A DNA stretch of 64,000 nucleotides from Alistipes sp. (GTDB lineage Bacteria > Bacteroidota > Bacteroidia > Bacteroidales > Rikenellaceae): NCBI GenBank assembly GCA_017546725.1, contig JAFYRX010000055.1, positions 62,001 to 126,000 of the forward strand. The letters run 5' to 3'. Position numbers and translations under genes: made by a program. The notes under the pieces were generated by a model. That model saw only the letters and a list, made by a program, of their open reading frames with translations. It made no database searches and was not told where the DNA came from. Within the stretch, counting starts at the first letter, position 1; every line of letters starts with the position of its first letter. This document shows positions 17,044 through 26,798 of the stretch, piece by piece.

Positions 17044-17808
17044 ATGAAGAAAATTTTGTTTTTGGCTGCACTTATCTTCTCAGCCAGCAGCCTTATGGCA
17101 CAAACAGAGGTGATTGCTCACCGTGGATTCCACGCAAAGCAGGGAGCCAACTCGGCTAACAACACCATTTCATCACTTCAGCACGCACAGGATTTGGGTG
17201 TATACGGCTCAGAGGTTGATATCAACGAGACTAAAGATGGCAAATTGGTAGCCGTTCACGGTCCCAAGCACCGCGACTATGTGGTACAGAACACCGATTT
17301 CGCTGTTCTGCGCGCAACACCCGTAATCAATGGTGAGAAATTGCCCACATTGGAGGAGTATTTGTTGCAGGCAAAGACAAACACAAAGACCAAACTTATC
17401 ATCGAGATTAAGAGCCACGACACTCCCGAGCGTGAGACTCGCGTTGTAAAGAAGATTTTGGCAGAGGTTAAGCGTTTGAAGATGACAAAGCACGTTGAGT
17501 ATATCGCATTCAGCAAGCACGTTTGCGACGAGGTGGTAAAGTATGCTCCCAAGAAGACTAAGATTGCCTATTTGAACGGCGACCTCACACCCCAGCAGTG
17601 CAAGGAAAACGGCTACACAGGTATCGACTACAATTTTGGCACTATGAAGAAGCACCCCGAGTGGATTCAGCAATGCCACGATTTGGGTTTGACAGTAAAC
17701 ATCTGGACTGTAAACAAAACCGACGAATTGCAGTGGTGCATCGACAACAAAGCCGATTATATCACAACTGACAACCCGATTGAGACTAATCGTTTGCTCG
17801 GCAAATAA
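17044..17808 (+). CDS. secreted glycerophosphodiester phosphodiesterase
   Basis: The enzyme hydrolyses glycerophosphodiesters to glycerol 3-phosphate and an alcohol. The 254-residue protein begins with a signal peptide (MKKILFLAALIFSASSLMA, cleaved before QTE), so it acts in the periplasm or outside. GDPD motifs are present: VIAHRGFHA with the catalytic His-Arg, SEVDINETKDGKLVAVHG carrying the metal-binding Glu-x-Asp and second catalytic His, and KLIIEIKSHD. The usual C-terminal NIWTVNKTDELQWCIDNKADYITTDNP pattern ends the barrel. It is a single-gene unit with its own promoter and terminator. Confidence 0.92.
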   Translation: MKKILFLAALIFSASSLMAQTEVIAHRGFHAKQGANSANNTISSLQHAQDLGVYGSEVDINETKDGKLVAVHGPKHRDYVVQNTDFAVLRATPVINGEKLPTLEEYLLQAKTNTKTKLIIEIKSHDTPERETRVVKKILAEVKRLKMTKHVEYIAFSKHVCDEVVKYAPKKTKIAYLNGDLTPQQCKENGYTGIDYNFGTMKKHPEWIQQCHDLGLTVNIWTVNKTDELQWCIDNKADYITTDNPIETNRLLGK

Positions 17809-17830
17809 TTTTTAGACATTATAACATTAT

Positions 17831-17865
17831 GGGCTGCTCAACCAAAGCGTTGCGGCAGCCCTTTT
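17831..17865 (+). terminator. terminator after the glycerophosphodiesterase gene
   Basis: Stem GGGCTGC (17831-17837) against GCAGCCC (17855-17861), followed by TTTT. The inner parts AAC and GTT can extend the stem. It resembles the terminators at 31495 and 61422. Confidence 0.88.
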
Positions 17866-17886
17866 CATAACTAATCCACGCATTTA

Positions 17887-17918
17887 TTTGGCCATTTTTA
17901 AGCGATTAAGTATCTTTG
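17887..17918 (+). promoter_or_regulatory. consensus promoter for the nucleobase permease
   Basis: TTTG (17887-17890), 20-nt spacer, TATCTTTG (17911-17918): a full match to the Bacteroidetes housekeeping promoter. The start codon is at 17971. Confidence 0.82.
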
Positions 17919-17970
17919 CCTACCAAATAGTTATTTTCACTAATAGACAAAAGCAAAGATTTACAACAAT

Positions 17971-19248
17971 ATGAAACTAAAATACGGAATTGACGACCGC
18001 CCGAAAACAGGAGACCTAATATTATACAGCCTACAATGGTTTGTCTTGGCGATAGCCGTTGTTACTACATCTATATTTATTGCGACAGGCTCTCCTGCCG
18101 AGCGTGTACTATACTCACAGAAAGTCTTTGCACTGATGGGTGCAGCGACCATCGTGCAATCATTATGGGGACACCGTATGCCTATCGTCGTAGGCCCTGC
18201 TGCTGTATTGCTGGTCGGCATCATAACAGCACTCGCATCGCAAGGAGAGCAGATTAACACCAACAAAATATATACAGCCGTAGCCATAGGAGGCGTAGTA
18301 GTTACAATCCTTTCCACAGGTCGTTGGCTGGAGCGTCTGCAAACTATATTTACGCCTCGTGTCGTTGTGGTAATATTGATGCTAATCGCATTTACACTCT
18401 GCTCTACTATCAAGAACCTGATATTCCCCGCCGATGAAACCGAGCGACACCTATTTGGACTACTATTCACGCTATTAGGCATCCCGACAATGGCACTTGC
18501 CGCTGCAAAACTACGCGGTGTTGCAAAATCATTAGTCGTGCCGATGGCTCTTTTCGTAGGATACGTGATTTATTATGCGGTATATGGCGGTTATGGGCAG
18601 GTGTTTGAGCAATACTCTCATTCGGAAGGCAAAATCTTCTTGCCCGCCATAGAGTTTGACGGTAGTATGATTATTGCATTCCTACTTTGCTATGTTACCC
18701 TACTAATCAACGACATAGGCTCAATCCAGGGACTTGGCGCTATGCTCCAGACCCCAGACACCGAGAAACGTTGCCGACGCGGTGTAGGATTTACTGGAAT
18801 ATTTAATATCATAGCAGGCTCTATAGGCATAATCGGTCCCGTAAACTACTCTATGTCACCTGGCGTGATTGGCTCATCGTCGTGTGCCTCGCGCTATGCA
18901 CTGATTCCTGCGGGCATAGGATTGGTTATCTGTGCAGTATGGCCCTCGCTGATTGCGGTATTCTCTGCCATCCCCAACACTGTGATTGGCGTCATTCTGC
19001 TCTATCTTATGGGAACACAGTTGGCCGCATCGTTGCACATTATGACTACAGACAAATCGGTAGCAACATTTGACAACGGATTGATAATCGGCCTGCCGAT
19101 TATGGTCGCAATACTATTTACAGCCATCCCGATAGATGTAATTCCACAAATAATTCGCCCAATAATGGGCAACGGCTTTGTTATGGGCGTGCTGACGGTT
19201 ATGATTTTAGAGCACGTTATATTCAGAAAGCCGAAACAGCAAGCATAA
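17971..19248 (+). CDS. NCS2-family nucleobase (uracil/xanthine-type) permease
   Basis: A 425-residue inner membrane protein with 12 or more hydrophobic segments. It has NCS2 features: the N-terminal block DDRPKTGDLILYSLQWFVLA, a conserved transport core near MPIVVGPAAVLLVGII, and a second half with the GP-rich segment IIGPVNYSMSPGVIGSSSCASRY. NCS2 members import uracil, xanthine, uric acid or ascorbate with a cation; the exact substrate is not readable. A single-gene unit, near the purine phosphorylase and ribokinase genes, consistent with salvage. Confidence 0.85.
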   Translation: MKLKYGIDDRPKTGDLILYSLQWFVLAIAVVTTSIFIATGSPAERVLYSQKVFALMGAATIVQSLWGHRMPIVVGPAAVLLVGIITALASQGEQINTNKIYTAVAIGGVVVTILSTGRWLERLQTIFTPRVVVVILMLIAFTLCSTIKNLIFPADETERHLFGLLFTLLGIPTMALAAAKLRGVAKSLVVPMALFVGYVIYYAVYGGYGQVFEQYSHSEGKIFLPAIEFDGSMIIAFLLCYVTLLINDIGSIQGLGAMLQTPDTEKRCRRGVGFTGIFNIIAGSIGIIGPVNYSMSPGVIGSSSCASRYALIPAGIGLVICAVWPSLIAVFSAIPNTVIGVILLYLMGTQLAASLHIMTTDKSVATFDNGLIIGLPIMVAILFTAIPIDVIPQIIRPIMGNGFVMGVLTVMILEHVIFRKPKQQA

Positions 19249-19271
19249 GGCAACAAATAGTCTCATAAAAT

Positions 19272-19310
19272 ATAAGGCGAGATGTAGCGAATGACTACAT
19301 TTCGCCTTAT
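19272..19310 (+). terminator. hairpin after the nucleobase permease
   Basis: A 16-bp stem with one G-T pair (19272-19287 against 19295-19310, loop 7), 23 bp after the stop codon, followed by T/A-rich sequence. Confidence 0.8.
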
Positions 19311-19565
19311 TATATATATTATACCTATATTTATAATAATTGTTACCCCCACATTAACCTACCCAAAATACTGTAATGCATAAAAAAGCACCCTAAAAGA
19401 CCAAAATCGTCATTAAAAATCGAGATTCTTACACAAAATCACCATTTTATAGTATTTTTTCGCATTGCATTTTATAATCCACCCGCAATATTAAATTACA
19501 ACCTGTAAGCAGATAGAGCAATATACTCACATACCATAACTGAATGATGCTAATTATTAATTTTT
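19311..19565. other. intergenic DNA upstream of the susC promoter
   Basis: A/T-rich, no open frame and no RNA gene that I can recognise. The long distance upstream of the susC promoter leaves room for regulator binding, but I see no convincing operator. Confidence 0.4.
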
Positions 19566-19597
19566 TTTGGCAATTAATTTTTTAAGCCGTATCTTTG
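19566..19597 (+). promoter_or_regulatory. consensus promoter for the susC/susD operon
   Basis: TTTG (19566-19569), 20-nt spacer, TATCTTTG (19590-19597). The first ATG is at 19659, giving a leader of about 50 nt. Confidence 0.82.
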
Positions 19598-19658
19598 CAA
19601 ATATATTTTTATATGTAAAAAGTACACAAGTATCAAAAAAACGTACAAAAAAAAATTA

Positions 19659-22600
19659 ATGCTTATGGTTAGAAAAATTGTACTTTCTATCGTTGCTATT
19701 CTGACTGCGTGCTCATTTGCACTCGCTCAGAACAAGCAAGTTTCCGGTACTGTTGTGGACGCAGATGGCAACCCTATTTTGGGTGCTGCTGTGACAGTTG
19801 TTGGTACAACTGCAGGTGGACAAACTACCGGAGTGAACGGTGAGTTCGTTATTTCGGCTCCCGCTAATGGAACTTTGGAGGTTTCTTTTATCGGCTACAA
19901 GACTGAGAAGGTCGCTATCGCTGGTAAGAGCAACGTCAAAGTAGTATTGCAAGTCGATACGCAGGCTATCGAAGACGTAGTCGTAGTTGCGTTCGGTGAG
20001 CAGAAGAAAGAGGCCTTTACCGGTTCTGCTAAGGTCGTTAGTTCAGACGAGTTGATTAAGACTCAGTCTTCAAACGTAACTGACGCTTTGGTTGGTAAGG
20101 TTGCTGGTGTTCAGTTTACATCATCTTCTGGTCGTTTGGGTTCAGGACAGACTCTTACTGTTCGTGGTATCGGTTCTATCTATGCAGGTAACAGCCCTCT
20201 CTACATCGTAGATGGCGTACCTTACGAGGGTGATATCAACAACTTGAACGCTGCCGATATCGAGTCTATGACAATCTTGAAGGATGCTGCGTCAAATGCA
20301 CTTTACGGTGCTCGTGGTGCTAACGGTGTAATTATGATTACTACCAAGAAGGCACGCGCAGGTGAGGCTGTTGTTACATTCGACGGTAAGTGGGGTGTTA
20401 ACACAAAGGCTTTGCAGCAGTATGACGTAACAGAGCAGGCTGGCGAGTTCTACGAGATGCACTATGGCGCATTGCGTAACTACCAGACAATGGTTATGGG
20501 TCTTGACGCTGCATCGGCACACGCTGCTGCTTCAAACATCTTGACTTCAGGTGCTGGTGGTGGTTTGGGTTACAACGTTTATGACGTACCTGCTGGTCAG
20601 ACTTTGATTGGTAGCAACGGTAAGTTGAACCCCAATGCAACATTAGGCCGCAAGGTTACTTACAACGGTCAGGAGTTCTTGATGATGCCCGACAACTGGT
20701 TGGATGAGATTTACAAGACTTCATTCCGTCAGGAGTACAACGCAAGCGTATCAGGTGCTACTCAGCGTGCTAACTTCTATGCTTCAATCGGTTACTTGGA
20801 TAACACAGGTATTATCGATGGTTCTGATATGGAGCGTTACACAGCACGTTTGCGCGCCGATTACAACGCAAAGAAGTGGTTGAAGGTAGGTGGTAACTTC
20901 TCTTACACTCACTTCAACTGGAACAACGGTAACGACCCCGACAATGAGGGTGCATCTGATGGTGGTAACGCATTTGCTACTGCTATGCGTATGGCTCCTA
21001 TCTATCCGTTGTTTATGCGTGATGGCGATGGTAACATTATGATTGACGAGTACGGCTTCGAGATGTACGATACAGGTGATGGCCGTAACGGTGGTATGTT
21101 CCGTCGTACAGGTGGTCAGTCAAATGACTTGCAGGACATCAAGTTGAACAAGAACAACAGCGAGGGTAATGCATTCTCTGCTAACGGTTTTGCTGATTTC
21201 TACCTCATCGACGGTTTGACAGCAACAGTTAACGCAAGCGTTACTATCGACGAGACTCGTTCTACAACATTGCTTAACCCCTACTATGGTCAGTTTGCAA
21301 CTTCAGGTGGTGTAGTATCTAAGTCACACGGTCGTTCATTCGCTTTCAACACTCAGCAGTTGCTCTCTTACAAGCGCACATTTGGTCAGCACAATATGGA
21401 CCTTTTGCTCGGTCACGAGATGTACAACGTGAAGTCTTATGGTTTGTATGCAAGCCGTAGCGGTATGTTCTCACCCGACATCGACGAGTTGTCAAGCTTG
21501 GTAACTGATATGTCGAACTCTGGTTCTTCAATCAGCCAGTACAACAACGAGGGTTACTTCTTCCGTGGTCAGTATGATTACGACAGCCGTATTTTCGGTT
21601 CTGTATCATATCGTCGCGATGCATCTTCACGTTTCCACCCAGATAACCGTTGGGGTAACTTCTGGTCATTGGGTGCTGCTTGGATTATCAGCAAGGAGAA
21701 CTGGTACGATATCGCTTGGCTCGATATGTTGAAGATTAAGGCATCTTATGGTTCACAGGGTAACGATAACATCGGTTCATTCCGTTATACAGACGTTTAC
21801 TCAATCCAGAACGATGGTCAGGGTGGCGTAACAACTACTCTCGCAAGCAAGGGTAACAAGGATATCACTTGGGAGACTAACGCCAACCTTAACGTGGGTG
21901 TTGAGTTCAGCGCATTGCAGGGTCGCATCTATGGTGGTATCGACGTATTCCGTCGTCAGACATCTGATATGCTCTTCTCTTTGAGCGTACCCGTTGAGGC
22001 TGGTTACTCATCAATCTACACCAACATCGGTGATATACGTAACGCAGGTTTGGAGATTGACTTGGGTGCTGACATCTTCCGCACTAAGGATTTCTTGTGG
22101 AGCGTAAACCTCAATATGACACACTACAAGAACAAGGTTATCTCATTGCCCGACCAGTATAAGACACAGCCTACTGCTGATGGCAAGTGGATGGGTCGTA
22201 TCAACGGCAACCGTTTCTTGGCTGAGGGTATGTCATACTATGAGTACTACTTGCCTACTTACGCTGGCGTAAACGAGGAGGGTAAGTCAACTTGGTACTA
22301 CTACAAGGATGAGCCCGTAGTTGGTGCTGACGGCAAGCCCGTAATGGATGGTGAGACTCCTGTAACTGAGAAGGTTCGCGATATTACCGACGACTGGAGC
22401 AAGGCAAACTCAAGCGGTAAGGAGTTGCAGGGCGACGGTTTGGCTGACCTCTATGGTGGTTTTGGTACATCATTGGAGTGGAAGGGTCTTGACTTCTCTG
22501 CTCAGTTCACCTATCAGTTGGGTGGTTTGGCTTACGACTCTGGTTATGCATTCTATATGGGTTCTCCTTCAGGTACTTCAGATGGTTCACCTTATCACCA

Positions 22601-22934
22601 CGATTTGTTGAACGCTTGGACTCCCGAGAATACAAACACTGATATTCCTCGTTTCGCATATAACGACACATATTCGGCAGCAACTTCAAACCGTTTCTTG
22701 ATTGATGCTTCATACTTGAACATCCAGAACTTGACTTTGGGTTACACATTGCCTACAAAGTGGACTCAGAAGTTCTTGGTTAACAAACTCCGCGTATATG
22801 TTGCTTGTGACAACGTATGGTACTGGTCAAAGCGTCAGGGTCTTGACCCACGTCAGAGCATCAGTGGTAGCACTAACCCATTCTACTATGCTCCTATTCG
22901 TACAGTATCTGGTGGTGTAACTGTAACATTCTAA
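19659..22934 (+). CDS. SusC/RagA-family TonB-linked outer-membrane protein
   Basis: A 1091-residue TonB-dependent barrel that works with SusD to bring bound glycans or peptides across the outer membrane. A signal peptide (VRKIVLSIVAILTACSFALA) is followed by a carboxypeptidase-D-like beta domain (about 27-105, VSGTVVDADGNPILGAAVTV) and the plug, with the SusC signature blocks SGQTLTVRGIGSIYAG, PLYIVDGVPYEGDIN, ADIESMTILKDAASNALYG and GANGVIMITTKKA. The rest is barrel. ATG at 19665 is an alternative start. The gene uses a restricted codon set (GGT, CGT, GCT), which suggests strong expression. First gene of the susC-susD-lipoprotein operon. No anti-sigma or hybrid two-component regulator is next to it in the window. 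Confidence 0.95.
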   Translation: MLMVRKIVLSIVAILTACSFALAQNKQVSGTVVDADGNPILGAAVTVVGTTAGGQTTGVNGEFVISAPANGTLEVSFIGYKTEKVAIAGKSNVKVVLQVDTQAIEDVVVVAFGEQKKEAFTGSAKVVSSDELIKTQSSNVTDALVGKVAGVQFTSSSGRLGSGQTLTVRGIGSIYAGNSPLYIVDGVPYEGDINNLNAADIESMTILKDAASNALYGARGANGVIMITTKKARAGEAVVTFDGKWGVNTKALQQYDVTEQAGEFYEMHYGALRNYQTMVMGLDAASAHAAASNILTSGAGGGLGYNVYDVPAGQTLIGSNGKLNPNATLGRKVTYNGQEFLMMPDNWLDEIYKTSFRQEYNASVSGATQRANFYASIGYLDNTGIIDGSDMERYTARLRADYNAKKWLKVGGNFSYTHFNWNNGNDPDNEGASDGGNAFATAMRMAPIYPLFMRDGDGNIMIDEYGFEMYDTGDGRNGGMFRRTGGQSNDLQDIKLNKNNSEGNAFSANGFADFYLIDGLTATVNASVTIDETRSTTLLNPYYGQFATSGGVVSKSHGRSFAFNTQQLLSYKRTFGQHNMDLLLGHEMYNVKSYGLYASRSGMFSPDIDELSSLVTDMSNSGSSISQYNNEGYFFRGQYDYDSRIFGSVSYRRDASSRFHPDNRWGNFWSLGAAWIISKENWYDIAWLDMLKIKASYGSQGNDNIGSFRYTDVYSIQNDGQGGVTTTLASKGNKDITWETNANLNVGVEFSALQGRIYGGIDVFRRQTSDMLFSLSVPVEAGYSSIYTNIGDIRNAGLEIDLGADIFRTKDFLWSVNLNMTHYKNKVISLPDQYKTQPTADGKWMGRINGNRFLAEGMSYYEYYLPTYAGVNEEGKSTWYYYKDEPVVGADGKPVMDGETPVTEKVRDITDDWSKANSSGKELQGDGLADLYGGFGTSLEWKGLDFSAQFTYQLGGLAYDSGYAFYMGSPSGTSDGSPYHHDLLNAWTPENTNTDIPRFAYNDTYSAATSNRFLIDASYLNIQNLTLGYTLPTKWTQKFLVNKLRVYVACDNVWYWSKRQGLDPRQSISGSTNPFYYAPIRTVSGGVTVTF

Positions 22935-22953
22935 TTATAAAATATTGCAGATT

Positions 22954-24636
22954 ATGAAAACAAACACTATAGTAAGATTAATTGCAGCATTGCTTTGCTC
23001 ATCAGTATTGATGACAAGCTGTATCAAGGAGGGTCTTCCCCAGGGCGGTAGTGCGACAAATGAGCAGGTGGGTGAGTCACCTTTCGCTGCTGGTGGCGTA
23101 TTAACGTCTATGCCTACCATTATGATGACTAACTATCTCGGTCTTGGTGACCACGTTGATTTCGGTTTGCCTACTATCTTCGGTGCTACTGACCGTATGA
23201 TTGGTGAGGTATTCCCCACATCAGCAAATATGCCCGATGGTAACCAGTATTATGACCGTTGGCAGCCTTGGCTCTATTTCGACTATGCTGCATTGAATGA
23301 TACAGGTTGGGGTGCGAAGTTGGCATATTACAACTACTACAACTTCATCTACACTGCAAACTCTGCTATCACTATCTTCTCTACCAATCCTGGTCCCGAG
23401 TTGGGTGTAGCAAAGGCATTCCGTGCTTTCTGTTTCTTGGATTTGGCTCGTATGTACGACCCGCTGCCCGCAAAGGCTGAGGGTGTAGCAGGTACAAACA
23501 ATTATGTGATTCCTGCCGAGATTACAGGTCTTACAGTACCTATCGTAACAGAGACTTCTACAATTCAGGAGTTGGAGAACAACCCCCGTGCTACTCGCGA
23601 GGCGATGTTCGAGTTCATCTTGGGTGACTTGACAGAGGCTGAGACTTTGTTGGCTGAGTACAGAACTCCTTCAATCGGCTTGCCTTCATTGGCAGTTGTT
23701 TACGGTTTGAAGGCTCGTGCTTACAACTGGTTGGGTGGTTTCAACGAGTCATACGAGAACGTTCCCACAGGTAACGAGGCTTACAAGTTGGCTGCACAGT
23801 ACGCTCGCAAGGCTATCACAGCATCAGGTTGCTCTATTATGACTGAGGCTCAGTTTACTGACCCCGTTACAGGTTTCTGTAAGGTTAATAGCGCTTGGAT
23901 GTGGGGCTTGCAGCAGTCTACTGACACTGTACTTAACAACTTGCTCTCTTGGACAGCGCATATGGCTACTGACGCTTTGTGGGGCTACGGTGGTGGTGCA
24001 CAGCCTGGTATTTCTGCTATCAGTTATGCTCGTATGAACGATACTGACTTCCGTAAGAAGTTGTACAACAACCCCGAGCGTGACTTCTCGAAGATTGACC
24101 CCTACACTAACCTCACTGAGGAGGAGTATGAGGGTGGTGGCAGTGCTATGTCATCTATCGCACCTTATGCAAGTTTCAAGTTCCACACTAACAATGGTGA
24201 GAAGTACGATTACTCTGTAGGTAACGTAACTGATATTCCTATGATGCGTGTTGAGGAGATGTACTTCATCGAGGCAGAGGCTACTGCACACTATGATGCT
24301 ACTAAGGGTGCCGAGTTGCTCACAACATTTATGGCTCACCGTGATAGCGCTTACGCCATCCCCGCAGGTGGTGACCTTATCGAGGAGATTATCTTCCAGA
24401 AGCGTATGGAGTTCTGGGGCGAGGGTATTATGTACTTCGATATGAAGCGTTTGAACTACGGTATCAACAACGGTGTACCCGAGTCTAATTCTCCACAGGA
24501 TGCTCGTTATACAACCAATGGTCGTGCTCCTTGGTGGAACTTCGTTATTCCGCACTCTGCAGTTCAGCAGAATCAGGGTTTGACAGGTATGAACAACCCC
24601 AATGCGGCAAATACATATTTGTCTAAAAATAAATAA
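22954..24636 (+). CDS. SusD/RagB-family nutrient-binding outer-membrane lipoprotein
   Basis: A surface lipoprotein that caps the SusC pore and binds ligand. The 560-residue protein begins with an SPII signal (MKTNTIVRLIAALLCSSVLMTSC, lipid on Cys23); the start at 22954 is chosen over 22945 for this reason. The helical TPR-like N-terminal half includes YYNYYNFIYTANSAITIF and AKAFRAFCFLDLARMYDPLP, a strong SusD signature. The C-terminal part ends with RMEFWGEGIMYFDMKRLNYG and a PWWNFVIP segment, also typical. It follows susC by 19 bp. Confidence 0.94.
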   Translation: MKTNTIVRLIAALLCSSVLMTSCIKEGLPQGGSATNEQVGESPFAAGGVLTSMPTIMMTNYLGLGDHVDFGLPTIFGATDRMIGEVFPTSANMPDGNQYYDRWQPWLYFDYAALNDTGWGAKLAYYNYYNFIYTANSAITIFSTNPGPELGVAKAFRAFCFLDLARMYDPLPAKAEGVAGTNNYVIPAEITGLTVPIVTETSTIQELENNPRATREAMFEFILGDLTEAETLLAEYRTPSIGLPSLAVVYGLKARAYNWLGGFNESYENVPTGNEAYKLAAQYARKAITASGCSIMTEAQFTDPVTGFCKVNSAWMWGLQQSTDTVLNNLLSWTAHMATDALWGYGGGAQPGISAISYARMNDTDFRKKLYNNPERDFSKIDPYTNLTEEEYEGGGSAMSSIAPYASFKFHTNNGEKYDYSVGNVTDIPMMRVEEMYFIEAEATAHYDATKGAELLTTFMAHRDSAYAIPAGGDLIEEIIFQKRMEFWGEGIMYFDMKRLNYGINNGVPESNSPQDARYTTNGRAPWWNFVIPHSAVQQNQGLTGMNNPNAANTYLSKNK

Positions 24637-24651
24637 TTAAATGTGTAAACT

Positions 24652-26496
24652 ATGAAAAGTCTTAAGATATTCTTTTTGACAGCGCTCGTAGCCGTAACTG
24701 CATTGTTTACGGCTTGTACTAAGGACCAGGATTGGTCGGCAGGCGAGCAGGTGCCTGGTGCACAGGTTTACTTCGCGGATGGCGTTGCAACCAACGTTAC
24801 TGTAGAGGCTGAGACTTCATCATTCGAGGTTACAGTAATGCGTGGTAATGTTGACGAGGCTACAACTGTACCTTTGAAGGTTGCTGTATCGGCTGCTAAG
24901 GTAGACGAGGAGGCTGACCCCATTAACTATGCAGAGTTGTTTACTGTTCCCGCAAACGTAAGTTTCGGTGCAGGCAAGGACACTGCGAAGTTCACAGTAT
25001 CGTTCGACCGTGCTTCATTGGAGGATGGCCAGACATATACTTTGACATTCTCTATCAACGATGCAGGTGCTGTAACTCCTTATGGTTACGACAAGCAGAC
25101 TTGGACATTGTCAGTTCCCGAGCCTTATGTATATATTGGTCAGGGTTTTATCCGTGAGGATATTATCGCAACAATGTTCAGTATCGACAACATCGAGTGG
25201 GAGGTTGAGGTTTATGAGAACACTAACAACCCTGGTTTCATCTACTTGAAGAACGCTTATACTTCAGCGTTCCCCTACAACGAGCCAGGAGACTATGTTG
25301 AGGAGGATGTTTATTTCACAATCAACATCTCTGACCCCGACAAGGTAGTTATCCCCACTCAGACTCTCGGTTGCGACTGGAATCCTACAGATTATGGTGA
25401 ATTCTTTGTAGGTACAATGGAGTACGGTACTTTGAAGAATGGCGTTATCACATTCCCCGTAAAGGGCCTTGCTGTTGGTATGATGATTTATACTGAAGGT
25501 CAGTTCGGTTGGTATGCAAACTCTAAGGGAATGTTCCGCGTAGTATTGCCTGGTGCAGTATTGACTGACTACTCTTTGGACGTTGCTTACGGTGGTTTCC
25601 GTGTAGCAGCAGACAACGCTACAGTTTATCCTATAGCTCGTGCCGCTTACGGTGCTGACGTAGCAGAGATTCAGTATGCATTCGTTCCTGGTGACATCAC
25701 TGCTGACGCAGAGGCTTTGGCTGCTGCTTTGGCTGGTATCGAGGACGGTTCAGTAAAATCTAACAAGGTTGCTGTTTCAACTTCTGTTAACGCAGAGGGC
25801 GAGGAGATTAACGAGATGACATTCGAGGGAGTTGAGCCCGTTGAGTCTGGTGTTTACTCTGTAGTTGCTATTCCTTACGGTGCTGATGGCGCTGCTCAGT
25901 ATGAGACTATGGCTTGCGCATCATTCTACGTACAGGGTGTAGGTGCAGGCGAGTTGCCCGAGGTTGAGTTCGAGATGTACGCAATGAGCCTTGAGGACTT
26001 GGCAGAGGCTACTGGTGATACAGAGTATGTTGATTACTATATCTCATATGGTTACAACTCATCAAACACTGTAGGTGTAATCTTCGCAGGTGTAGATATT
26101 AAGTCTCTCCGTCCTGTTATTCTTGCATCAGACGAGATTGAGGAGGTAATTGAGTATTACGGTTCAATCGAGAATTACGTTGTAGCGTATGACGAGTACC
26201 TTGAGTCTAATGGCAAGGACCTCGATTACGATTTGGAGTACATTGAGGAATACGGTTGGGACTACGCCTTGATGGGTGGTGCTCTTGACCCCGAGACAAA
26301 CTACACAATGTTTGCTTTGGTTGAGAATGCATTTGGTAATGCACAGCTCTTTAGCTCATCATTCACTACTGCAGCAGAGGATTACCTCTCTGCAAAGAAG
26401 GGTGGCGCAAACTTGCGTCCCGCAGTTAAGATGGATGCACCATTGCACAAGCAGTTCACTTCAATTAAGCCTATTTCAACAATCTCTATGAAGTAG
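24652..26496 (+). CDS. large surface lipoprotein, third gene of the susCD operon (SusE/F-position protein)
   Basis: A 614-residue lipoprotein (SPII signal MKSLKIFFLTALVAVTALFTAC, lipid on Cys22) rich in Asp, Glu and beta-strand patterns. The N-terminal part (about 35-160: QVYFADGVATNVTVEAETSS, VMRGNVDEATTVPLKV, TYTLTFSIND) looks like a Calx-beta/immunoglobulin-like domain often found in Bacteroidetes surface proteins; the middle and C-terminal parts I do not recognise. It starts 15 bp after susD and ends the operon. By position it should be a surface glycan-binding protein helping SusCD, but binding is not shown by any motif. Confidence 0.75.
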   Translation: MKSLKIFFLTALVAVTALFTACTKDQDWSAGEQVPGAQVYFADGVATNVTVEAETSSFEVTVMRGNVDEATTVPLKVAVSAAKVDEEADPINYAELFTVPANVSFGAGKDTAKFTVSFDRASLEDGQTYTLTFSINDAGAVTPYGYDKQTWTLSVPEPYVYIGQGFIREDIIATMFSIDNIEWEVEVYENTNNPGFIYLKNAYTSAFPYNEPGDYVEEDVYFTINISDPDKVVIPTQTLGCDWNPTDYGEFFVGTMEYGTLKNGVITFPVKGLAVGMMIYTEGQFGWYANSKGMFRVVLPGAVLTDYSLDVAYGGFRVAADNATVYPIARAAYGADVAEIQYAFVPGDITADAEALAAALAGIEDGSVKSNKVAVSTSVNAEGEEINEMTFEGVEPVESGVYSVVAIPYGADGAAQYETMACASFYVQGVGAGELPEVEFEMYAMSLEDLAEATGDTEYVDYYISYGYNSSNTVGVIFAGVDIKSLRPVILASDEIEEVIEYYGSIENYVVAYDEYLESNGKDLDYDLEYIEEYGWDYALMGGALDPETNYTMFALVENAFGNAQLFSSSFTTAAEDYLSAKKGGANLRPAVKMDAPLHKQFTSIKPISTISMK

Positions 26497-26520
26497 TATT
26501 TATAGAAGTAGATACAACTC

Positions 26521-26553
26521 TCCCCGCTTACCGTTTGGTAGGCGGGGATTTTT
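26521..26553 (+). terminator. terminator of the susCD operon
   Basis: A 12-bp stem (26521-26532 against 26537-26548, loop GTTT, one G-T pair) with core CCCCGC/GCGGGG, followed by TTTTT. Confidence 0.9.
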
Positions 26554-26623
26554 GTGTTTAAGGGGCGGGTATTATATGTTTGCATTTACGATTGGGAGCA
26601 ATGTGGCATACACAAATAAAATT

Positions 26624-26783
26624 CCTCCTCTAAGTTAGAGGAGGTGGCACTCGCATAGTGAGTGACGGTGGAGTGTGTATTTAGAATGCAATTTTGAACT
26701 TTCATCTTTCATCTTTGGACTTTCATTTTTGAACTCCAACACACTCCCTCCCCCTAAAGGGTAATCCCTCTAACTTAGAGGGA
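26624..26783. repeat. REP-like palindromic intergenic element
   Basis: A 160-bp block containing a perfect palindrome with 10-bp arms (26624-26633 and 26635-26644, sequence CCTCCTCTAA/TTAGAGGAGG), a small hairpin CACTC/GAGTG (26648-26652 and 26660-26664), the inverted pair GGAGTGTGT and ACACACTCC, and a related palindrome with 9-bp arms TCCCTCTAA/TTAGAGGGA (26765-26773 and 26775-26783). Between them is a pyrimidine-rich stretch with repeated TTTCATCTT units. It has the look of a dispersed intergenic repeat (REP/BIME or MITE type) as seen in Bacteroidetes; I cannot see other copies in this window. It lies between the susCD operon and a convergent gene. Confidence 0.65.
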
Positions 26784-26798
26784 GAATCTTAAAACTAA

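Noticed and set aside
19249..19658. Possible small RNA or riboswitch upstream of susC
   Set aside because: Apart from the permease terminator and the susC promoter I see no stable structure or conserved motif.
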